Positions 7,814-16,487 of a DNA stretch of 64,000 nucleotides are shown here, one piece after another; position 1 is the first letter of the stretch; each line of letters begins with the position of its first letter. A program made the translations under genes and the position numbers. Source of the DNA: Neisseria montereyensis (GTDB taxonomy: Bacteria > Pseudomonadota > Gammaproteobacteria > Burkholderiales > Neisseriaceae). The DNA lies in assembly GCF_024834045.1 (NCBI RefSeq), contig NZ_JANUXW010000006.1:1-64000 (forward strand). The letters are read 5' to 3'. The notes beneath the pieces were generated by a model, which did not search any database, was not told where the DNA came from, and worked only from the letters and a program-made list of their open reading frames with translations.

Positions 7814-9067
7814 TCAACCGAGCATGCCGCTTTGATTCGCGAGGAATAATAAAGTAAACCCGCTTAAATAGATCAACCCTAACCAACCCAACACCATTAG
7901 CCATCGTTTCAATCCATAATTGCTATTCCGTACCAAAGTTAAATTTAACCAAGCAAATACAGGTGTACTCACAAAAGAAGCAATCATGGCAAACTTAAGC
8001 ATCGGCATCACTGCACCTTGGAAAAATAAAATAATGCACAACGCAGCAATCGCCGCAAAAGTAATCCATATTCCCAAGATACGGTTGGTATTACGCTCGC
8101 CTTTAACAATCAAACGGAACGCTTCCATATTCGCACGGGAATAACCATCTAACACAGTAATCGTCGTACCGTACATACAAGCAAAAGCAACAAATGTTAC
8201 CAACCAACGCGACCACTCACCAATAGTCGAAGCATACATATTCACCAATTGCCCGATATAAGCACCTCCGGCCATTTTCACCTCTTCCCCTGAGCCATAT
8301 TGCACCAACGCTCCCAAGGCCAGAAAGACTAACGCCAATAATGCCGTTCCGATATAGCCGACATTAAAATCAAACAATCCGTCTTCATATTTAACAGGTT
8401 CGAGTTTAGCCTTTGCCGCCACCCACATCGAATTAACGGTTGATATTTCAATGGGTGCCGGCATCCACCCCATCAATGCCACAATAAATGCCAATGCCCC
8501 CAAATTCCACGGACTGGGTTCAATAAAGTCGGCCTGCATCTGCGAACCCTGCATCGCCGCAACAATAACCGCTGCTACCGTTGTAATCGTCAGACTCACC
8601 ATAATGATTTTCGACATACCGTCTACCGTACGGTACGGGCCGACAAGCAACATCAACACACCGGACATTAATACGATTACCGAGAGCATATTGACCGACC
8701 ACTCGCCAGGCAACACAAAGCTCAAAATGACCGCACATAACATACTGACAGCAGCCGCATTAATAATCGTTGCAAATACATTCAATAGGAAAAAAATCCA
8801 CAAATAAATACGGCTTTTTTCCGCATAGCCCTCTAATAAACTTTTACCGGTCGATAAAGTATATTGCGGGCCAAAACGAAAAAAAGGATATTTAAACACA
8901 TTTGCCAATACAACAATTAAAGCCAACTGCCAACCATAAAGCGCTCCAGCTTGTGTGGATGCCACGAGATGTGAACCGCCTACGGCTGCCGAGGCCATCA
9001 TAATTCCAGGCCCCATCGCCTTAAGCCGATCTTTCCAACGTGAACCGCCTACTGTTTTCTCACTCAT
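7814..9067 (-). CDS. NRAMP-family transporter with altered metal site, copy 1
   Basis: A 417-residue inner-membrane protein with about eleven hydrophobic segments, alignable with MntH/NRAMP transporters through the first helix and the QAGALYGWQL stretch. The metal-binding DPGN of helix 1 is replaced by GGSH (residues 30-33). The helix 6 MPH motif is MPAP (202-205), so only the methionine ligand remains. Transport of Mn2+ or Fe2+ therefore cannot be assumed; Mg2+, a metal complex or an organic substrate are alternatives. It is the downstream member of a tandem pair with the next gene, each with its own promoter-like block and terminator. Confidence 0.8.
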   Translation of the reverse strand: MSEKTVGGSRWKDRLKAMGPGIMMASAAVGGSHLVASTQAGALYGWQLALIVVLANVFKYPFFRFGPQYTLSTGKSLLEGYAEKSRIYLWIFFLLNVFATIINAAAVSMLCAVILSFVLPGEWSVNMLSVIVLMSGVLMLLVGPYRTVDGMSKIIMVSLTITTVAAVIVAAMQGSQMQADFIEPSPWNLGALAFIVALMGWMPAPIEISTVNSMWVAAKAKLEPVKYEDGLFDFNVGYIGTALLALVFLALGALVQYGSGEEVKMAGGAYIGQLVNMYASTIGEWSRWLVTFVAFACMYGTTITVLDGYSRANMEAFRLIVKGERNTNRILGIWITFAAIAALCIILFFQGAVMPMLKFAMIASFVSTPVFAWLNLTLVRNSNYGLKRWLMVLGWLGLIYLSGFTLLFLANQSGMLG

Positions 9068-9128
9068 ATTTCCATTCCATTAATCAATAAAGATCAGTAT
9101 GTTTTTCACTATACAATTAAGAAAAGTT

Positions 9129-9141
9129 ATTATACGTCAAC
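9129..9141 (-). promoter_or_regulatory. conserved upstream block of NRAMP-like copy 1
   Basis: GTTGACGTATAAT on the minus strand, about 62 bases before the start codon. The same 13 bases occur at a similar distance upstream of the second copy, while the flanking sequence has diverged. It contains a TATAAT that could be a -10 element; TTGACG directly abuts it and so is not a spaced -35. Confidence 0.4.
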
Positions 9142-9230
9142 TCTATTCAAAAAATCCGAACAACCAACTACATTTAAAATCATACATCGTCAAATAATCA
9201 TTCTTTTATTCACCACCCGTGTCGAACAAT

Positions 9231-9264
9231 AAAAGGCCGTCTGAAACATTTCAAACAGCCTTTT
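9231..9264 (-). terminator. degenerate uptake-sequence hairpin after NRAMP-like copy 2
   Basis: One arm is an intact AGGCCGTCTGAA; the other has decayed to TTTCAAACAGCC. In minus-strand RNA the two changes give G-U pairs, so the stem survives as a terminator although one uptake site is lost. Confidence 0.65.
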
Positions 9265-9287
9265 ATATATTTAGTATTTTTGCCTAT

Positions 9288-10541
9288 TTAACCCAACACG
9301 CCACTTTGATGCAGAAGAAATAATATTGTAAACCCACTTAAATAACACAAGCCTACCCAAGCCAATATCATTAACCATGGTTTTGATTCATGGCGGTCGC
9401 TTCGTACCAAACTCAAATTCAACCAAGCGAATATAGGTGTACTTACAAAAGAGGTAATCATCGCGAATTTAAGCATCGGCATTACTGCACCTTTAAAAAA
9501 CAAAATAACACTCAGAGCCGTTACAGCGGCATAAATAATCCATATACTTAAAATACGGTTATTATTGCGTTCACCTTTAACCACCAAACGCAAAGATTCC
9601 ATATTCACACGGGAATAACCATCCATAACGGTAATCGTCGTGCCATACATACAGGCAAAAGCAATAAATGTGACCAGCCAACGCGACCACTCACCGATTG
9701 TAGAAGCATACATATTCACCAATTGACCAATATAAGCGCCACCGGCCATTTTCACTTCTTCCCCGGTACCATATTGCACCAATGCGCCCAAAGCCAAAAA
9801 GACCAATGCCAATAATGCGGTTCCGATATAGCCGACATTAAAATCAAACAATCCGTCTTCATAGCTAACATGATCAATCTTACGTTTGGCCGCCACCCAC
9901 ATCGAATTAATCGCTGAAATTTCAATCGGTGCCGGCATCCAGCCCATTAGCGCCACAATAAAAGCCAATGCACCCAAATTCCACGGGCTGGGCTCAATAA
10001 AGTCAGCCTGTACCTGCGATCCCTGCATAGCGGCAACCACAACCGCAGCCACCGTGGTTACCGTTAGGCTTATCATAATAATTTTTGATATGCCATCCAC
10101 AGTGCGATACGGGCCGGCCAATAACATCAATACGGCAGAAACCAGTACCGCTACGGAAAGCCCGTTTACCGACCACTCGCCAGGCAATACAAAACTCAAA
10201 ATAACAGCACACAACATACTGACTGCCGCTGTATTAATAATCGTCGCAAACAAACTCAGTATGAAGAAAACCCATAAATAGACACGGCTTTTTTCCGCAT
10301 AGCCCTCGAGTAAGCTTTTGCCTGTCGACAACGTATATTGCGGACCAAAACGAAAAAAAGGATATTTAAACAAGTTTGCAAAAACAATAATCAAGGCCAA
10401 TTGCCAACCATACAATGCCCCAGCTTGGGTAGAAGCAATAATATGCGAACCACCAATGGCGGCAGACGCCATCATCACACCGGGGCCCATAGCCTTAAGC
10501 CGAGCTTTCCAACGAGAATGGTTTAATGTTCTCTCACTCAT
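9288..10541 (-). CDS. NRAMP-family transporter with altered metal site, copy 2
   Basis: A 417-residue paralogue of the gene at 7814-9067, identical in length and by eye matching at roughly four residues in five, with most changes conservative and concentrated in loops and the C-terminus. It has the same GGSH in helix 1 and MPAP in helix 6. It lies upstream of copy 1 on the same strand with 220 bases between them. The retained length and reading frame of both copies argue that both are functional. The substrate is unknown, as for copy 1. Confidence 0.8.
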   Translation of the reverse strand: MSERTLNHSRWKARLKAMGPGVMMASAAIGGSHIIASTQAGALYGWQLALIIVFANLFKYPFFRFGPQYTLSTGKSLLEGYAEKSRVYLWVFFILSLFATIINTAAVSMLCAVILSFVLPGEWSVNGLSVAVLVSAVLMLLAGPYRTVDGISKIIMISLTVTTVAAVVVAAMQGSQVQADFIEPSPWNLGALAFIVALMGWMPAPIEISAINSMWVAAKRKIDHVSYEDGLFDFNVGYIGTALLALVFLALGALVQYGTGEEVKMAGGAYIGQLVNMYASTIGEWSRWLVTFIAFACMYGTTITVMDGYSRVNMESLRLVVKGERNNNRILSIWIIYAAVTALSVILFFKGAVMPMLKFAMITSFVSTPIFAWLNLSLVRSDRHESKPWLMILAWVGLCYLSGFTILFLLHQSGVLG

Positions 10542-10608
10542 ATTTCAATCCTATTCAATATATTATTATCGGGGCAGCATGCTTCACGCTACATTGTTAA
10601 GAAAAACC

Positions 10609-10621
10609 ATTATACGTCAAC
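10609..10621 (-). promoter_or_regulatory. conserved upstream block of NRAMP-like copy 2
   Basis: An identical copy of the 13-base GTTGACGTATAAT block found upstream of copy 1, here about 68 bases before the start codon. Confidence 0.4.
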
Positions 10622-10660
10622 TTTATTAAAACAACGCTATCGCCTTACTTCGCCACCAAT

Positions 10661-10688
10661 AAAAAAACGCCGCATTCCTGCGGCGTTT
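10661..10688 (-). terminator. rho-independent terminator of the rpsA-ihfB unit
   Basis: AAACGCCGCA and TGCGGCGTTT pair around a four-base loop, followed on the minus strand by a run of seven T. It is a standard GC-rich hairpin, not built on an uptake sequence. Confidence 0.9.
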
Positions 10689-10703
10689 GGTTTGAATAAA
10701 CCC

Positions 10704-11012
10704 TTATTGGTTTTCCATAGCTTGGTCTACGCGCTCACGCAATTCTTTACCGGGTTTAAAATGTGGAACAAACTTCTCGGGAACTTCCACACGGTCACCG
10801 GTTTTAGGATTACGACCGACACGAGCCGGACGACGGTTCAAGTCAAAACTACCAAAACCTCGGATTTCAATGCGTTGGCCTTTTGCAAGCGAACGGGTCA
10901 TGGTGTCTACCAAAACTTTTACACTGTATTCGACATCTTTTGCCATCAACTGCGTACCGTTCTTTTCAGCAAAAACCTCTGCTAAACGTACCATTAACTC
11001 AGACTTGGTCAT
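10704..11012 (-). CDS. ihfB: integration host factor beta subunit
   Basis: A 102-residue DNA-bending protein of the HU/IHF family. The N-terminus [14 protein letters not shown], the motif [12 protein letters not shown] and the arm sequence [14 protein letters not shown] with the intercalating proline are typical of IHF-beta. It pairs with IhfA from elsewhere on the chromosome. AAGGTG lies five bases before the ATG. The gene follows rpsA after nine bases, the arrangement seen in E. coli (rpsA-ihfB), and ends at a strong terminator. Confidence 0.96.
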   Translation of the reverse strand: MTKSELMVRLAEVFAEKNGTQLMAKDVEYSVKVLVDTMTRSLAKGQRIEIRGFGSFDLNRRPARVGRNPKTGDRVEVPEKFVPHFKPGKELRERVDQAMENQ

Positions 11013-11021
11013 ATTGACACC

Positions 11022-12707
11022 TTATTCCTGATCACCGGACAGTTTGGCTTTCAACAAGTCGCCCAAGCTGGTCGTACCTGCGCTGGCAGTTGATGAAGCA
11101 TTCACATTATTCAACGCTTCACGGCTGTCTTTCGCATCTTTGGCTTTAACAGACAATTTGATGCTGCGGTTTTTACGGTCAACCGTTGCCACAACCGCTT
11201 CTACTTCGTCGCCTTCTTTTAATACGTTACGCAAATCTTCAACGCGCTCACTAGACCACTCGGCAGCAGGCAGGTAAGCTTCTACATCGTCGGACAACGC
11301 AATAACCGCGCCTTTGGCATCTACTGATTTAGCAGTACCTTTAACCAAAGAACCTTTATCGTTTACGCTGATGAAGTTACCGAACGGATCGCCTTCCAAC
11401 TGTTTGATGCCCAAAGAGATGCGCTCTTTTTCAACATCAATGGCCAATACAACGGCTTCAACTTCTTCACCTTTTTTGTATTTGCGTACGGCTTCTTCAC
11501 CGGCTTCCGTCCAAGAAAGATCAGACAAGTGAACCAAACCGTCGATGCCGCCGGGCAGGCCCACGAACACACCGAAATCGGTAATGGATTTAACTGCGCC
11601 TGAGATTTTATCGCCTTTATTGTGGTTGGCGGCAAACTCTTCCCAAGGATTGGGCTGACATTGTTTCATGCCCAAGCTGATACGGCGACGGTCTTCGTCG
11701 ATTTCCAAAATCATCACTTCTACTTCGTCACCCAATTGAACGACTTTGCTCGGATGTACGTTTTTGTTGGTCCAGTCCATTTCGGAAACGTGTACCAAAC
11801 CTTCGATACCTTGTTCGATTTCAACGAATGCACCGTAATCGGTCAGGTTAGATACTTTACCGAATATACGGGTGCCTTGCGGATAACGACGGGTCAAACC
11901 AGTCCAAGGATCTTCGCCCAATTGTTTCATACCCAATGAAACACGTTGTTTTTCTTGGTCGAATTTCAATACTTTGGCTTCAACTTCTTGGCCGACTTCC
12001 AACACTTCGCTCGGATGTTTCACACGGCGCCATGCCAAATCGGTGATGTGCAGCAAGCCATCGATACCGCCCAAGTCAACGAACGCACCGTAATCGGTAA
12101 TGTTTTTAACGATACCTTTAACCACGGCACCTTCTTGCAGGTTTTCCAACAATGCTTTGCGCTCTTCGCCCAAAGTCACTTCGAGAACGGCACGGCGTGA
12201 TACCACAACGTTATTGCGTTTTTTATCCAGTTTAATCACTTTGAATTCAACTTCTTTACCTTCAAAGTGAGAAGTATCTTTAACAGGACGCACATCAACC
12301 AAAGAACCCGGCAAGAATGCACGGATGCTGTTGATCATAACAGTCAGGCCGCCTTTTACTTTGCCATTGATAACACCAGACAGGATGTCGCCGTTTTCCA
12401 TAGCTTCTTCCAAAGCGATCCAATCGGCAGCACGTTTGGCTTTTTCACGGGATAATTTGGTTTCACCGAAACCGTTTTCAACGGATTCGATGGTGACGGT
12501 AACAAAATCACCGACTTTTACTTCAATCTCACCCTGAGCATTTTTGAACTCGTTTACATCAATCAGAGACTCTGATTTCAAACCGGCATTCACGGTAACA
12601 AAGTTATTATCGATTGCCACTACTTCAGCGGTAATCACCTCACCGGGATTCATCTCTTGAAGGGTAAAGCTTTCTTCCAAAAGCTGGGCAAAATTTTCCA
12701 TAGTCAT
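11022..12707 (-). CDS. rpsA: 30S ribosomal protein S1
   Basis: A 561-residue protein with six S1 (OB-fold) repeats, recognisable by recurring segments such as [37 protein letters not shown] and [19 protein letters not shown]. It binds mRNA leaders and helps them onto the 30S subunit, which matters for genes with weak ribosome binding sites. Cmk lies upstream and ihfB downstream, as in many proteobacteria. The length matches the family (E. coli 557). Confidence 0.98.
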   Translation of the reverse strand: MTMENFAQLLEESFTLQEMNPGEVITAEVVAIDNNFVTVNAGLKSESLIDVNEFKNAQGEIEVKVGDFVTVTIESVENGFGETKLSREKAKRAADWIALEEAMENGDILSGVINGKVKGGLTVMINSIRAFLPGSLVDVRPVKDTSHFEGKEVEFKVIKLDKKRNNVVVSRRAVLEVTLGEERKALLENLQEGAVVKGIVKNITDYGAFVDLGGIDGLLHITDLAWRRVKHPSEVLEVGQEVEAKVLKFDQEKQRVSLGMKQLGEDPWTGLTRRYPQGTRIFGKVSNLTDYGAFVEIEQGIEGLVHVSEMDWTNKNVHPSKVVQLGDEVEVMILEIDEDRRRISLGMKQCQPNPWEEFAANHNKGDKISGAVKSITDFGVFVGLPGGIDGLVHLSDLSWTEAGEEAVRKYKKGEEVEAVVLAIDVEKERISLGIKQLEGDPFGNFISVNDKGSLVKGTAKSVDAKGAVIALSDDVEAYLPAAEWSSERVEDLRNVLKEGDEVEAVVATVDRKNRSIKLSVKAKDAKDSREALNNVNASSTASAGTTSLGDLLKAKLSGDQE

Positions 12708-12799
12708 ATAGTAACTCTTTTCAATACACTGCCAAGGCGTGCGGGGTTGGTTTTAAAAACAGTTTGCCGCCCTTGGCGCGGCAAACAATCATACAAAAA

Positions 12800-12839
12800 T
12801 TTTCAGACGGCCTTCCTTAAATAAAAGGCAGTCTGAAAA
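12800..12839 (-). terminator. imperfect uptake-sequence hairpin between cmk and rpsA
   Basis: One arm is a perfect uptake sequence. The other reads GCAGTCTGAA with one substitution that breaks a base pair. It lies just past the end of cmk and upstream of rpsA. Confidence 0.55.
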
Positions 12840-12863
12840 TATGGTTTAATTATAACAGTATCG

Positions 12864-13523
12864 TTAGATTTGTGCATACCAATCAAGCACTTTTTTTACA
12901 GCTTGTTCGATGTTTAAATCCGACGTATCTAGTAAATATGCATCTGGTAATTGTTTCAACGGGGCAACCGTCCGGCGACGGTCTGCTTCATCACGGGTTT
13001 CAATATCGGAAAGAATACGCTCAAACGCTACACCTTCGGTAGAAATCCCGATTTGCGCAGCTCTACGCTCGGCACGAATGCGGGCAGATGCGGTTAAAAA
13101 AACCTTTAACCCTGCTTCAGGAAAAACCACCGACCCCATATCACGGCCATCACCCACCAAGCCTTTATCTGTTAAGAAATGACGTTGACGCTGCAATAAA
13201 GCCGCCCGAACTTTCGGAAAACGTGCTACCGCCGAAGCACCCATACCGATTTCTTCACTACGGATAATATTGGAAACATCCTGACCATCCAACCGTATTG
13301 CATCCGTTTCAAACACAACCGGCAGGTTTTCAGCCAATCGGGCGACTGCATCTTCATCTTCCCAACTAACACCTTGTTGCTGCGCATAAAGAGCGGCCAA
13401 ACGATACAATGCGCCGGAGTCCAAATAATCGAATCCCAGTGCCGCAGCAACACGAGATGCCACTGTTCCTTTTCCCGATGCGCTTGGCCCGTCGATAGCA
13501 ATAATTTTACGGTTTAAATTCAT
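12864..13523 (-). CDS. cmk: cytidylate kinase
   Basis: A 219-residue enzyme that phosphorylates CMP and dCMP with ATP. The P-loop GPSASGKGT lies at about residues 12-20. The GRDMGSVVFP motif and the RDEADRRRTVAPL segment bind CMP. The frame begins at a TTG at 13538, but the ATG at 13523 gives the normal family N-terminus MNLNRKIIAIDGP. It sits upstream of rpsA, the common cmk-rpsA order. Confidence 0.95.
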   Translation of the reverse strand: MNLNRKIIAIDGPSASGKGTVASRVAAALGFDYLDSGALYRLAALYAQQQGVSWEDEDAVARLAENLPVVFETDAIRLDGQDVSNIIRSEEIGMGASAVARFPKVRAALLQRQRHFLTDKGLVGDGRDMGSVVFPEAGLKVFLTASARIRAERRAAQIGISTEGVAFERILSDIETRDEADRRRTVAPLKQLPDAYLLDTSDLNIEQAVKKVLDWYAQI

Positions 13524-13565
13524 ATGGTTTCGTCTCAATTTTCCGACTGATTCAAATAGTTGGAA

Positions 13566-13614
13566 AATGTTTCAGACGGCCTAAAATGATATTCATCAGG
13601 CCGTCTGAAACATT
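13566..13614. repeat. inverted uptake-sequence pair in the cmk-uraA divergent region
   Basis: Seventeen-base arms (AATGTTTCAGACGGCCT and its complement) flank a 15-base spacer. Both neighbours start away from this point, so it cannot be a normal 3' terminator for either. Confidence 0.65.
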
Positions 13615-13811
13615 AATAATTTGATGAATTGAAATTATATAGCTTTCGTGTTTAATTGTAATTAATTTTTATATCTTATCGTCCAACCATCAAAATAACC
13701 GTAAAAAATCCGTTTACGTTTATATTACGAACAAACCGACGCTACATACAAAACATAACGGCAGCGTTATAATCCGCCACATCCAAACCCCAAAAAGTTA
13801 CGGAATTTAAC

Positions 13812-15014
13812 ATGCAGCAACTCAAACTTGCCATTTCAGGCGCACAAATTTTATTCGTCGCATTCGGTGCTATGGTTTTGGTACCGCTTCTCACGGGGCT
13901 AAACCCTTCTATGGCTTTATTGGGGGCAGGTATCGGCACGCTGCTGTTTCAAGTTGTCACCCGCTTCAAAGTACCGGTATTTCTCGGTTCGTCATTTGCT
14001 TTTATCGCACCGATTATTTATTCGATTAGCGAATGGGGACTACCCTCTACCATGTTTGCCTTATTTGCTGCCGGTTTTATGTATTTTGTTTTTGCCGGAT
14101 TGGTAAAGTGGCGCGGCTTGGCGACAGTGAACCGCTTACTTCCGCCCGTTGTCATCGGCCCGGTCATTATGGTTATCGGCTTATCGGTTGCCATGGTTGC
14201 CAGCCAAATGGCTATGGGTCAAGCAGGTGGCAAGCAGGCCGTGGACTACACCCAATCATTAATCCTTTCGGGCTTTACCTTTGCTGTAACCGTCATTGTT
14301 GCCGTGTTCGGCAGTAAAATGATGAAACTGGTTCCGATTCTAATCGGGGTGGTAGCCGGCTATATTGCCGCCTTATTTATGGGATTGGTCGATACCACAC
14401 CGATTATTAATGCACCTTGGTTTGCCAAACCGGATTTTGTGACGCCGCAAATAAACTGGCAAGCTGCGCTCTTTATGCTACCCGTGGCCATTGCCCCGGC
14501 GATTGAACATATCGGCGGCGTCATGGCTATTGGTAAAGTTACCGGAAACAATTACGTTAAAGATCCGGGCTTACATAAAACACTTGCAGGCGACGGCTTA
14601 GGTGTGTGCGTTGCCGGTTTAATCGGTGGTCCGCCGGTAACCACTTACGGCGAAGTAACCGGTGCGGTGATGATTACCAAAAACAGCAACCCTAAAATCA
14701 TGACTTGGGCGGCTATTTTTGCTATTTGTATGGCTTTCTTCGGCAAATTCAATGCTTTTCTGGCCTCTATCCCCTTGCCCGTTATGGGCGGTATTATGAT
14801 TCTACTATTCGGCACCATTGCATCACTGGGCTTAAAAACCTTAATTGATGCGCATGTGGATTTAATGAAACCTAAAAATTTAGTGATTGTCAGCTCTGTA
14901 TTAACCACCGGCGTAGGCGGTATGGTGATTAAATTCGGCAGTATCAGTTTTGCAGGTGTCGGGCTTTGCGCTATTCTGGCCATTATATTGAACAGGCTGT
15001 TACCGGACGAATAA
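13812..15014 (+). CDS. uraA: uracil permease, NCS2 family
   Basis: A 400-residue inner-membrane uracil:H+ symporter of the nucleobase-ascorbate transporter family, with about 14 hydrophobic segments. The conserved features are the helix 3 region around VPVFLGSSFAF (residues 55-65), the EHIGGVMAIG substrate-site glutamate in the middle and GPPVTTYGEVTGA (about 277-289), close to the family motif that follows. No pyrimidine-salvage gene such as upp is adjacent. It converges on the fHbp-like gene across a strong bidirectional hairpin. Confidence 0.93.
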   Translation: MQQLKLAISGAQILFVAFGAMVLVPLLTGLNPSMALLGAGIGTLLFQVVTRFKVPVFLGSSFAFIAPIIYSISEWGLPSTMFALFAAGFMYFVFAGLVKWRGLATVNRLLPPVVIGPVIMVIGLSVAMVASQMAMGQAGGKQAVDYTQSLILSGFTFAVTVIVAVFGSKMMKLVPILIGVVAGYIAALFMGLVDTTPIINAPWFAKPDFVTPQINWQAALFMLPVAIAPAIEHIGGVMAIGKVTGNNYVKDPGLHKTLAGDGLGVCVAGLIGGPPVTTYGEVTGAVMITKNSNPKIMTWAAIFAICMAFFGKFNAFLASIPLPVMGGIMILLFGTIASLGLKTLIDAHVDLMKPKNLVIVSSVLTTGVGGMVIKFGSISFAGVGLCAILAIILNRLLPDE

Positions 15015-15084
15015 CCTTTATCCAAACCAAATAATAACCGTTAGCTGTTGTTTCAGACGGCCTCCAATATTATTTATTCAATAA

Positions 15085-15120
15085 AATAAAGCCGTCTGAA
15101 TTTATTCAGACGGCTTTATT
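15085..15120. terminator. uptake-sequence hairpin between uraA and the fHbp-like gene
   Basis: AATAAAGCCGTCTGAAT and its perfect complement flank a two-base loop, giving T-rich tails on both strands. A third single copy lies at about 15052-15063. Confidence 0.85.
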
Positions 15121-15152
15121 AACCCATTGCTAAAAAGTAACTCGATATCAGT

Positions 15153-15965
15153 TTAACGTTTGCCGGCAATACCGATTGCACCATTTTTTTGTATAACGGC
15201 ACCACCGATTTCTTCGGCATTTTGACCAAAGAAGTGAACTCTGTAATCACCTTGACCCAGTTTTTCAGAATTTGAGTGGCCTTCAATACCTTGAGTAGTT
15301 ACAAGCGTATCATCCTCATTCACAAAAGATGTATTTTTAATACTTGCTTCTAACAAATCAATTTTACCTGATGAAGCCAAGCCTGTTACCGAACCGCTAC
15401 CGACTCTCTTATCAAAGTCGACATTGTAAGTCAGTTTACCGGTTTCGCTTTCACTAAATGCAGCACCATTGTAGGCATATTTGCCTGATGTCGGCACTGT
15501 TTTGGTAACTTCGCCATTAACCAATCCGACCGCCATCGGATTCTTCATTTCCGCAACTTCCGTTGTCATCTCTGGGTCGTCTTTAAGGTTTTCACCACCA
15601 ATTTTTTCTGAGCTAAAGCGACCGGCAATAATAGAGAATTGTTGGCGGTATGCACGAACAGTTTCATTGCCTTCCTGATTAACAATGTCAGTCACTTTAT
15701 CAGAAGCCAAATCAGATACTTTATAAGATTTACCATCCAAATTAATGGTGTATGCGGCCGCATTATAAGCGGAACCGGCAGATGCGTTGTCAAGACTGGC
15801 AGCTTGTGCACCGGCAGTCGGTGTGGCATCGCGGAAAGCAGCATTAGACGACTGAGTAGCGGTAGGTGTAGCCGCAGTAGAAGGGCTTCCTCCACCGCCG
15901 CCGCCACACGCAGCCAGACCAAATGCTAAAAAAACTGCCAAACCGATTTTATTGTAAGTAGACAT
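15153..15965 (-). CDS. factor H binding protein-like surface lipoprotein
   Basis: A 270-residue lipoprotein. The signal peptide ends in the lipobox LAAC (Cys20), followed by a glycine run as in meningococcal fHbp (274 residues as precursor). The C-terminal barrel aligns by eye with fHbp: YAYNGAAFSESETGKLTYNVDF (split here as residues 163-184) corresponds to the fHbp strand ending GGKLTYTIDF, and FFGQNAEEIGG (245-255) to IFGGKAQEVAG near the fHbp C-terminus. The N-terminal half is more diverged. In meningococci fHbp binds complement factor H at the cell surface; whether this homologue does so is unknown. AAGGA precedes the ATG. Confidence 0.85.
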   Translation of the reverse strand: MSTYNKIGLAVFLAFGLAACGGGGGGSPSTAATPTATQSSNAAFRDATPTAGAQAASLDNASAGSAYNAAAYTINLDGKSYKVSDLASDKVTDIVNQEGNETVRAYRQQFSIIAGRFSSEKIGGENLKDDPEMTTEVAEMKNPMAVGLVNGEVTKTVPTSGKYAYNGAAFSESETGKLTYNVDFDKRVGSGSVTGLASSGKIDLLEASIKNTSFVNEDDTLVTTQGIEGHSNSEKLGQGDYRVHFFGQNAEEIGGAVIQKNGAIGIAGKR

Positions 15966-16029
15966 TTCCGTAATCCTTGTGTTTGTTTTTTAGTAAAGGT
16001 TAAATGTGGTTCTCTTTGCCACGGGGGAT

Positions 16030-16059
16030 ATATTATCAATTCCCAACATATCTTAACAA
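16030..16059 (-). promoter_or_regulatory. candidate sigma-70 promoter of the fHbp-like gene
   Basis: On the minus strand TTGTTA and TAATAT are separated by 18 bases, ending about 65 bases before the start codon. No full FNR box is seen, unlike the FNR-controlled fHbp promoter of meningococci. Confidence 0.35.
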
Positions 16060-16418
16060 CTGTTCATCATAAAAAAATGCCATACACCTACAAAAATATT
16101 TTCTTGTTTTTGCTAAAATTATTTTAAAAATGACATATCAATAATTATATTTCATAAATATTTTTTATATATACTTGTTTTAAATATAAATATTTATTTA
16201 ATATTATTTTTTATAAAAATTTATTTTTCAGCCTGTTTTTTGTATTCTAATTGCAACAGTTACTATTTCTTAATAAATTATAAAAACCCGATTAACATAA
16301 TTTACATTTGCTTTACAAACTAGCATAGGGATAAAAATTTTCTATAAGGCCGGATGATGCTTAGCTAATTTGTTATGATTTAGTCATAACAGTAATAGTT
16401 ATATCGGGCTCAAATAAA
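16060..16418. other. AT-rich intergenic stretch without a gene
   Basis: Very AT-rich DNA between the fHbp-like gene's promoter and the end of the hexosaminidase gene. There is no reading frame of note, no uptake sequence and no repeat I can identify. It is markedly less GC-rich than the genes on either side. Confidence 0.6.
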
Positions 16419-16420
16419 CA

Positions 16421-16451
16421 AAAGCCGCCACCTGATAGAGGATAGCGACTT
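16421..16451 (-). terminator. rho-independent terminator of the hexosaminidase gene
   Basis: On the minus strand an 11-base stem with several G-U pairs (AAGTCGCTATC with GGTGGCGGCTT) is followed by TTTTGTTT. It is not built on an uptake sequence. Confidence 0.7.
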
Positions 16452-16487
16452 GATACAAAACTTTTATGTGAGATAAAAGTAAATATA

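Noticed and set aside
15966-16060. An FNR box upstream of the fHbp-like gene, as known in meningococci
   Set aside because: TTGATAATATATC has one good half-site, but the second half does not match; only an ordinary promoter is proposed.
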